Assembly: GCA_013141375.1 (NCBI GenBank)
Contig: JABFRC010000051.1
Location: 1-33,641 of the forward strand
Length of the DNA: 33,641 nt
Direction: 5' to 3'
From: Methylococcaceae bacterium
GTDB lineage: Bacteria > Pseudomonadota > Gammaproteobacteria > Methylococcales > Methylomonadaceae
This document shows, piece after piece, positions 27,418 to 33,641 of this stretch (its first letter is position 1; every line of letters starts with the position of its first letter). The notes beneath the pieces were generated by a model. It was not told where the DNA came from. It did not search any database and saw nothing but the letters and a program-made list of their open reading frames with translations. Position numbers and translations under genes: made by a program.

Positions 27418-29211
27418 CTACAATCGATAAAGTGGCTCCAATCCATCTTCATTTCTACTTGCCAACTGAGTTCTCGCCTTATTTTCAGTAAAAGCCTGAA
27501 AAAGCTTTTTACCTTCCCACGGCAATGTTTCTTTTCCGTAAATCACCTGATTTAAGGTCAAAATTTCATCGCGTAATCTTGCGTCAGATTGATCGGCAAT
27601 ATCGCCCAGACTGCTGGCATTAAATTTGTGTCGACCCCAGTCAAGCAAAGCGCTTTTTGCTGCTTGTGCCTCGTTATTGGTGCAGGCAGCTTTCAAACGC
27701 TTGCTGCTGTCGTCTAGTCGATCGTGTTTTATATTGTCAGTGGTTGGCTGCAATTTTGGAAGGTTCCGGGCGTTGATGAAATATAGAAATGTTACCAGCC
27801 AGCCAAGACCTAAAAATAGCGAAATCCACATCCATAGACTGTTTTGTTGGATGCTGACTTCAGGGGTACCAATACCCTTGTTGGGCTGTTCTGATACTGT
27901 ATTTTCCTGTGATAACTGAGGGGGAGTGCTTATAACTTCTGTACCGGGTGCTGAAATGGCAGTAATAGTGGTTTCAGGAATCCTGGCGATTTCCATTTTC
28001 CCACTTTGCGTATTAAACCAAGGTAACTCAATTGCGGGTAACGTTATATTGCCTGCTTGAGACGGAATGATGGCGACTTTTTCTTCTCGAAGTGCAATTA
28101 CACCGTCTGCCGTTTTCTCTTCCTTCAGCGTGGGTTGGTCAGGATAGACTTTGATCTTTTCATCGGATGTCAATGCATTGATTTCCGAAACAGCGCCAAT
28201 TGTTGAGCCTTTTGCGCGCACTTTCAGGGTGCGAGTGATGGGCTCGCCGACTTTGATTTGTTGGAAATCCTCTGACCATTCCTGGCTAAGTTCAAGTTGT
28301 TCGGCAGGTAACCAATGTTTTCCAGTAAAAACGCTGGGTTCAACTTTTACTTCCAGAGTGATCGCTTTGGATTCAATGCGTTTGGTTTTGGCAATCTGAG
28401 GATTAAAAAAGCCATTAAATCTTGATCTTGTGTTGCTAGCGATCTGCGCGGTTAATACCAGTGGTTTAATCGTCAAACTGCCGCTTTTTTGGGGGAAGAT
28501 GGCGTATTTTCTTTCGGTTACCAAATAACCCACACCATTTACCTGTGTATTGTAATTACTATCTTCCCCCAGTTTTTCGATTACAGCATCAGCCAATTCC
28601 GGATCGGTAAGGCTGGCCTGGGCAATATCCACTTTTCTATATAGCCTTACTGTATAAAGCACTTGCGCTTGGATAAATGGAGTTTCTGGGCTGGCTTCCA
28701 CTTCTAAGAATAATTCCTGATCAGTGTCGACATTTTTATTGGCGGCTTGTTGGCTGACCGTAATTTCCAGTGGCTGGCTGGTGTCTTTGCCAAATTTGAT
28801 TGGCGGAATTGTAATATTGCCGGGATGTTTGGGGATGACAACTAGAGTCCAAGTGATGGAACGACTGGATTTGCCGTTGATTAACGACAGATTGCTGCTC
28901 TGGCTTTTGCCAAGAATAGTAAAGTCCTGATCCAATGGTGCGAAGTCCGGATCATCGTCGGGTGATTTGTTTGCTGTGAATGTTAGTTCAAAGGAATCTT
29001 CCAGACTGACAGGATTGCGATCTACAGTTGCGGTAATTTGTGCGGCCGCAAAGCTGAGCGTCGGCACGAATAGGGCCAGCAACAAAAGTATAAACACCGG
29101 GCTGATTTTCGAAGTCTGAAATAGCTGCTTAATCGAGAAGAAATGTCGGGCTGAGGAAAGTATGTAGTCCAATTTGTGATGCTTCGATGGGAGATTAATC
29201 AGCGACGTCAT
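27418..29211 (-). CDS. batD: BatD-family (oxygen tolerance) protein
   Basis: The 597-aa protein has a signal/anchor helix at about 38-55 (VFILLLLALFVPTLSFAAA), then beta-sandwich repeats starting ITATVDRNPVSLEDSFELTF, the usual BatD opening. A membrane helix at about 458-480 (LWMWISLFLGLGWLVTFLYF) and a cytoplasmic helical tail (DWGRHKFNASSLGDIA) follow. BatD proteins normally end an operon with a MoxR ATPase and the VWA proteins BatA/BatB. Here the upstream genes belong to metal efflux and none of those partners is visible. The longer-than-usual N-terminus before the signal helix may mean a later true start; no ribosome site is seen at 29211. Confidence 0.85.
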   Translation of the reverse strand: MTSLINLPSKHHKLDYILSSARHFFSIKQLFQTSKISPVFILLLLALFVPTLSFAAAQITATVDRNPVSLEDSFELTFTANKSPDDDPDFAPLDQDFTILGKSQSSNLSLINGKSSRSITWTLVVIPKHPGNITIPPIKFGKDTSQPLEITVSQQAANKNVDTDQELFLEVEASPETPFIQAQVLYTVRLYRKVDIAQASLTDPELADAVIEKLGEDSNYNTQVNGVGYLVTERKYAIFPQKSGSLTIKPLVLTAQIASNTRSRFNGFFNPQIAKTKRIESKAITLEVKVEPSVFTGKHWLPAEQLELSQEWSEDFQQIKVGEPITRTLKVRAKGSTIGAVSEINALTSDEKIKVYPDQPTLKEEKTADGVIALREEKVAIIPSQAGNITLPAIELPWFNTQSGKMEIARIPETTITAISAPGTEVISTPPQLSQENTVSEQPNKGIGTPEVSIQQNSLWMWISLFLGLGWLVTFLYFINARNLPKLQPTTDNIKHDRLDDSSKRLKAACTNNEAQAAKSALLDWGRHKFNASSLGDIADQSDARLRDEILTLNQVIYGKETLPWEGKKLFQAFTENKARTQLASRNEDGLEPLYRL

Positions 29212-29279
29212 AATGGTGATAGAGCAGTTGTTTGCGTTAAGAATGTTGTTCTAGGCGCCTGAGGCCAGACTAGCGCTGT

Positions 29280-29311
29280 AAGTTGGGCTGCTGGAATTAG
29301 CAGCCCAACTT
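29280..29311. terminator. Perfect 13-bp inverted repeat between the RND operon and batD
   Basis: AAGTTGGGCTGCT and AGCAGCCCAACTT flank a six-base loop, about 33 bases past the DUF3240 stop on the minus strand. Probable terminator of the metal-efflux operon, lacking a long U-tract; it also separates that operon from batD. Confidence 0.65.
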
Positions 29312-29344
29312 TAAATGCCAAATTATATCAATGCAAGCATGGGG

Positions 29345-29650
29345 TTAAAGAATGCCGTTTTCAAGAATGGGCATTACCCAATAGTGTATCCCGGAACCAC
29401 TAAATTCGTTTTTTAAATGCGTCAGTAATTCTGCCAAGCCTTTTTCAGACAGATACATTTGAAAGCGAATTTTTCGCTGGCGACCAAATACCTGTTCTCT
29501 GGTGGAGAGACCTTGATTTTTGTGATCATGGGCGTTGACAGGGAAGGTACTAAATCCTAACTCTGATTCCAATGTTAATAAGCAATCAACAACGGCTCCC
29601 TCAAGCATAGGAGGGACGTTCATGGTTACAAGAAATTTTTTATTATTCAT
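29345..29650 (-). CDS. DUF3240 family protein (PII-like, accompanies CusA/CzcA pumps)
   Basis: The 101-aa soluble protein opens NNKKFLVTMNVPPMLEGAVVDCLL and has the alternating beta/alpha pattern of PII-like ferredoxin folds. DUF3240 proteins are commonly encoded directly after RND heavy-metal pumps, and here the gene starts two bases after the pump's stop with GAGGAAA as ribosome site. A regulatory or metal-sensing role on the pump is likely but unproven. Cytoplasmic. Confidence 0.85.
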   Translation of the reverse strand: MNNKKFLVTMNVPPMLEGAVVDCLLTLESELGFSTFPVNAHDHKNQGLSTREQVFGRQRKIRFQMYLSEKGLAELLTHLKNEFSGSGIHYWVMPILENGIL

Positions 29651-29652
29651 GG

Positions 29653-32600
29653 CTAAATTTCCTCTGACATGTCTGCAATAGTCGTCTGACCATAAAGCTT
29701 AAACAAAATGGGCAGCAGGAATAAGGTTAAGAATGTGGACGATACCAAGCCGCCAATTACCACGATTGCCAATGGCCGCTGAATTTCAGAGCCCGGGCCG
29801 GTTGCGAACAATAGAGGAATTAAGCCAAAAGCTGCGATGCTCGCGGTCATTAATACCGGGCGTAAGCGGCGTATTGAGCCGATGATGACTACCCTGGTTA
29901 TATCCATGCCGGTGGCAAGTAACTGATTAAAGTAACTGACCATCACTACGCCGTTGAGCACTGCAATACCCAGCAAAGCAATAAACCCTACTGATGCCGG
30001 CACCGATAAATATTCGCCGGAGAGCCATAGCGCAAACACACCGCCGACCATTGCCAGTGGGATGTTGGAAAGCACCAGAGTGGCTTGACGTACTGAACCA
30101 AAAGTTGAAAACAGCAGTAAAAATATCAAACCTAATGACACAGGTACTACCACAGACAAAGTAGCGGCAGCGCGTTGTTGGTTTTCAAACTGCCCGCCGA
30201 ATTCCACAGTGTAACCAATCGGTAGCGTGACTTTTTCTGCCACGGCCTTACGGGCCTCATCAACAAAGCCAACCAAATCACGATCCTGGACATTGCTGCG
30301 AACGACTACAAAGCGCTGGCCGCGTTCTCTGCCGATGGATACCACACCTTCGACCTTCTCCAATTTTGCAACAGCGGTGACTGGTACATGTCCGCCTGTA
30401 GGTAGGGTAATTTGCAGATTGTCAAAATTGGCAGTGTTACTGTTACCGCGAACAATCAGTGGAGTCCGTTTAATGCCTTCCTGCACAATACCTAGATTCA
30501 ATCCCTCAATTTGGGTGCGTAAGATTGTTTCGATACTGTCGCTGTTAAGCCCTAAACGCCCGGCCGCCAATTTGTCGATGGTTAATTGCAAAAACTGCAT
30601 ACCATCATTTTGTTTGGCGAAGACATCGCTTGAACCTTCGATATGCTTCAATATTTCGGCAATTTCATTGGCTTTTTCATTGAGCACCGCCAAGTCTGAG
30701 CCAAAAAGTTTAACGGCAACGTCGCCGCGAGTACCGGTAAGCATTTCTGATACGCGCATTTCAATGGGTTGAGTAAAGCCGAAAGCGATGCCCGGCGTTT
30801 GGGCCATGACTTTACGGATTTCTTCAATCAGTGCGTCTTTACTATCCATACGCCATTGATCTTTGGGTTTTAGAACCAGAAAAGTGTCTGTTTCATTTAA
30901 CCCCATCGGATCTAAGCCCAGTTCATCGGAACCGACTCTTGCCACGATTGATGCAATTTCAGGGATATTTTTCAGCAGATTCTTTTGGACCTGACCATCC
31001 AGTGCGACTGATTGCTCCAACGTGATTGAGGGCAATTTTTCCAATTGCAGGATGATGTCGCCTTCATCCATGGTCGGCATGAAGGTACTGCCTATCTGGG
31101 TGAAGATAAGAATGGTAATTACCAACAACGAACCTGCGCCCACAAAGACTTTCTTGGCGTTGTCCATACACCAGACTAAAGCGGGTTGATACAGTTTTTG
31201 TAAGTGTCGAGGTAACCAGGGTTCTTCATGAGAGACATTTTTAAGAAGATAAGAAGCCAGTACCGGAATGATGCTGAGTGACATGACTAGCGAACCGCTT
31301 AAGGCAAATACGATGGTTAATGCGACCGGAGTAAATAATTTTCCCTCCAGGCCTTGTAAGGTCAACAACGGCAAAAACACGATAATGATGATTAATATGC
31401 CGGAAGTCACCGGTGCTGCTACTTCGCGGGTGGCGCGGTAAATCACATGTAATCGAGGAAGCCGTTTGGCTTTTTCTGTATGAGCCAGATGTGTGATCAA
31501 ATTTTCTACGACGACGACCGCCGCATCCACCAACATGCCGATGGCGATGGCTAGTCCTCCTAAGCTCATCAGGTTGGCCGACATGCCCATCGCATTCATT
31601 AAAATAAATGTGAATAACGCAGCCAGCGGTAAAGCCAGTGCAACGGTCAGTGCGGCTCGAAGATCACCCAAGAATAGAATGAGTAACACGATAACCAATA
31701 CAATGGCTTCCAATAATGCATGTAATACGGTATCAACGGCTTTATCTACCAGATTGCCCCGGTTATAAAAAACCTTGGCTTCAACGCCTTTAGGAAAGCT
31801 TTTGCTGATTTCAGCGAGCTTTTGTTCAATGCCTACTATAGTTTGCCTGGCATTAGCGCCACGTAAACTGAGCACTAATCCGGTCACGGCTTCGCCTATA
31901 CCATCTTTGCTTACGGCGCCGTAACGGGTTAGGGCACCGATATTCACATCGGCAATATCACCGACTGTGATGGGGATGCCGCTGCTATTATCGACTACGA
32001 TGGTTTTAACATCCGCCAGTGTTTTAATACGGCCTTCTGCACGAACGATCAGCGCTTCTTCGCCGTCGGTCATACGGCCGGCACCGTCATTACTATTGTT
32101 GGTTTGTAGTGCCTGTACCAGTTGGTCGATGCTGATGCTTCTTGCAGACATACGAGTGTTGTCAGGTACGACGGCAAAACTTCTTACCAGACCGCCCAAA
32201 GAGTTAACATCAGCTACACCAGGCACAGTACGAAGCGCAGGGCGAATCACCCAGTCCAGTAAATCACGACGTTCCATCAGGCTGAGATCGCCGCCTTCGA
32301 CGCTGAACATAAACATCTCGCCCAATGGTGTCGTCATTGGTGCAATACCGCCTTGCACGCCGGCTGGGAGATTGCTCCATATGGTATTGAGGCGTTCAGC
32401 GATCTGTTGTCGTGCCCAAAAAATATCGGTGCCTTCGGTAAAATCAACCGTAATATCTGTCAGTGCGTATTTGGCGATGGAACGCAGCATTGATTGATGA
32501 GGAATGCCTAATAGTTCAACTTCGATAGGTGCAGTAATTCTGGCTTCCACTTCCTCCGGGGTCATGCCGGGTGCTTTAACAATTATTTTTACCTGAGTCG

Positions 32601-32727
32601 GTGAAACCTCAGGAAACGCATCGATAGCAATGTGATTGAAAGCATAATAGCCGCCACCTATCAGCAGAGCTATCGCTAAAAGAATAATTATGCGCTGACT
32701 TAATGCAAAACGAATCAAAGCCGTCAT
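29653..32727 (-). CDS. Heavy-metal efflux RND transporter, CusA/CzcA family permease
   Basis: The 1024-aa inner-membrane pump has the RND plan: a first helix (10-30), a periplasmic loop beginning FPEVSPTQVKI, helices at about 335-555, a second periplasmic loop (FMPTMDEGDIILQLEKLP), and a final helix group ending FLLPILFKLYG. It exports metal ions with proton import through the tripartite complex. The helix-4 segment AIAIGMLVDAAVVVVEN has Asp401 and Glu408 but not the first Asp of the CzcA DFG...D...E pattern, and so is closer to CusA. In contrast QPIEMRVSEMLTGTRGDVAVK in the second loop looks CzcA-like. Metal choice therefore cannot be fixed. The ATG overlaps the adaptor stop (TAATG). Confidence 0.93.
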   Translation of the reverse strand: MTALIRFALSQRIIILLAIALLIGGGYYAFNHIAIDAFPEVSPTQVKIIVKAPGMTPEEVEARITAPIEVELLGIPHQSMLRSIAKYALTDITVDFTEGTDIFWARQQIAERLNTIWSNLPAGVQGGIAPMTTPLGEMFMFSVEGGDLSLMERRDLLDWVIRPALRTVPGVADVNSLGGLVRSFAVVPDNTRMSARSISIDQLVQALQTNNSNDGAGRMTDGEEALIVRAEGRIKTLADVKTIVVDNSSGIPITVGDIADVNIGALTRYGAVSKDGIGEAVTGLVLSLRGANARQTIVGIEQKLAEISKSFPKGVEAKVFYNRGNLVDKAVDTVLHALLEAIVLVIVLLILFLGDLRAALTVALALPLAALFTFILMNAMGMSANLMSLGGLAIAIGMLVDAAVVVVENLITHLAHTEKAKRLPRLHVIYRATREVAAPVTSGILIIIIVFLPLLTLQGLEGKLFTPVALTIVFALSGSLVMSLSIIPVLASYLLKNVSHEEPWLPRHLQKLYQPALVWCMDNAKKVFVGAGSLLVITILIFTQIGSTFMPTMDEGDIILQLEKLPSITLEQSVALDGQVQKNLLKNIPEIASIVARVGSDELGLDPMGLNETDTFLVLKPKDQWRMDSKDALIEEIRKVMAQTPGIAFGFTQPIEMRVSEMLTGTRGDVAVKLFGSDLAVLNEKANEIAEILKHIEGSSDVFAKQNDGMQFLQLTIDKLAAGRLGLNSDSIETILRTQIEGLNLGIVQEGIKRTPLIVRGNSNTANFDNLQITLPTGGHVPVTAVAKLEKVEGVVSIGRERGQRFVVVRSNVQDRDLVGFVDEARKAVAEKVTLPIGYTVEFGGQFENQQRAAATLSVVVPVSLGLIFLLLFSTFGSVRQATLVLSNIPLAMVGGVFALWLSGEYLSVPASVGFIALLGIAVLNGVVMVSYFNQLLATGMDITRVVIIGSIRRLRPVLMTASIAAFGLIPLLFATGPGSEIQRPLAIVVIGGLVSSTFLTLFLLPILFKLYGQTTIADMSEEI

Positions 32728-33641
32728 TACTCTTCGCTCCCCAAGCCAAGCCAGTTGGCTTTAAGAGCCACAGCACCCTGAACAGCAATTTGTTCACCAC
32801 CTGTGAAGTCACCACTAACAACGGATTCGTCACCTTGTTTGCCTAATACTTTGATGGGTTTGACTAAAAAACCACTGGCTGTACGTACAAATACAAATGA
32901 GCTGCCTTCATTTTGAGCAATCGCAACGTTAGGTAATTTATACGCGGTGCTGTTGGTGTTTTGGATGATTTGGATGTTGACTTGTTGACCGACTCTTACA
33001 GTTGCTTGTGGGCCTTTAATAACCGCTCTGGCATGAACCGTTTGGTTTTTGGGATTGACGCTTTGACCCAGCAAGCTGATTTTGGCGCTGACGCTTTCAT
33101 GAGTGTCTTCAATGATGACTTTGTCGCCCACCTTGACGCTATCAATGCGCTCTTGTGGAATATTGAGTTCCAGCCAAAGCTCATCGAGATTAGCGATACG
33201 ATAGATAGGAGACAGCAAATCAATGCGGCTGCCCGCTTCTGCCAAGCGCTCCATGATCACGCCATTAATCGGTGCGTGAATGTTGAGCTGGCCGTTTAAT
33301 CGGCGAGTCTTGGTGAGGTGGTCAATTTCGCCGTTAGTCATGCCGGCGATAGTTAACAGTTGCCGGTGTTCATCGGCCTCAGAGACAAATGCTTGATGTT
33401 GGCTGGCGGTTTCTTGCCAACGCCTCTCGGCAATGGCGCCATCCGCAAACAGTTTTTTGTCACGCTGATAGGCCAGAGAGCTCAACTGCAAGTCACTGAC
33501 GGCTTTAAGATAGAGACGCTGCATTGACAGCAAATCAGGGCTATCCAGTTGGGCCAGAATATCGCCCTTTTTTACGCTATCGCCTATAGCTACATTCATT
33601 TTAGTGATCAAGCCCATTTGCGAAGCAGCAACGGTATATTC
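32727..33641 (-). CDS. RND efflux periplasmic adaptor (CusB/CzcB, HlyD family), 5' part outside window
   Basis: The frame stays open through the right edge (EYTVAASQ precedes the track's first Met at 33617), so that Met is not the start and the gene is cut. The visible part has the barrel-sandwich half motif (GLITKMNVAIGDSVKKGDILAQLDSPDL), the alpha-hairpin (QRLYLKAVSDLQLSSLAYQRDKKLF...IAERRWQE), the second lipoyl half (IHAPINGVIMERLAEAGSRIDLLSPIYRIANLDELWLELNIPQ) and beta-barrel/membrane-proximal domains. It links the pump to an outer-membrane channel, presumably encoded just outside. It ends one base into the pump's ATG. Confidence 0.92.
   Translation of the reverse strand, partial: EYTVAASQMGLITKMNVAIGDSVKKGDILAQLDSPDLLSMQRLYLKAVSDLQLSSLAYQRDKKLFADGAIAERRWQETASQHQAFVSEADEHRQLLTIAGMTNGEIDHLTKTRRLNGQLNIHAPINGVIMERLAEAGSRIDLLSPIYRIANLDELWLELNIPQERIDSVKVGDKVIIEDTHESVSAKISLLGQSVNPKNQTVHARAVIKGPQATVRVGQQVNIQIIQNTNSTAYKLPNVAIAQNEGSSFVFVRTASGFLVKPIKVLGKQGDESVVSGDFTGGEQIAVQGAVALKANWLGLGSEE

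Noticed and set aside
30227-30772. 181-aa plus-strand ORF (and the 176-aa one at 31967-32497)
   Set aside because: Antisense to the RND pump, low-complexity Ser/Thr/Arg composition typical of shadows.

Overview
The window looks like a chromosomal segment of a gammaproteobacterium with moderate GC content. The core gene order purB-mnmA-nudJ / clpS-clpA / infA / nudE is a gammaproteobacterial one. The accessory content (GH17-GT2 glucan synthase, several c-type haem proteins, a CusA/CzcA-type pump with DUF3240) would fit a methanotroph of the Methylococcales. That host guess is inference only.

Layout. (1) 1-6316, minus: one giant secreted protein of at least 2105 residues, running off the left edge and absent from the supplied ORF track. 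It combines alpha/alpha-toroid repeats, five carboxypeptidase-regulatory-like beta-sandwich repeats, a single CxxCH haem motif and an NHL-type propeller. (2) 6547-12445, minus: a small membrane protein, a 922-aa Hsp70-family protein with a long non-canonical C-terminus, and a membrane beta-glucan synthase with an N-terminal GH17 domain. (3) 12802-17028, minus: a translationally coupled operon of ECF sigma factor, zinc-finger anti-sigma factor and a lipoprotein fusing an S8 subtilase to a di-haem peroxidase-like domain. Across the upstream region, on the plus strand, lie a DUF1111 di-haem oxidoreductase (17295-18548) and an outer-membrane beta-barrel porin (about 18805-20400). (4) 20683-27408: conserved housekeeping genes purB, mnmA, nudJ (minus), clpS, clpA (plus), infA (minus) and nudE (plus). 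(5) 27418-33641, minus: a BatD-like protein without its usual Bat partners, then a heavy-metal RND efflux operon (adaptor, cut by the right edge; pump; DUF3240 protein).

The most interesting part is 12.8-20.4 kb. The anti-sigma factor's periplasmic domain resembles a subtilisin prodomain, and the next gene in the operon is a subtilase joined to a di-haem cytochrome. Together with the divergent di-haem oxidoreductase and porin, this suggests an envelope signalling module in which a redox-linked protease controls, or is controlled by, an ECF sigma factor. A short motif, GATATA(T)AAACCGATC(A/G)G, occurs upstream of both the sigma operon and the glucan synthase gene and could be a shared control element. 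Intergenic spaces carry several perfect inverted repeats but no recognisable RNA genes, insertion sequences or CRISPR arrays.
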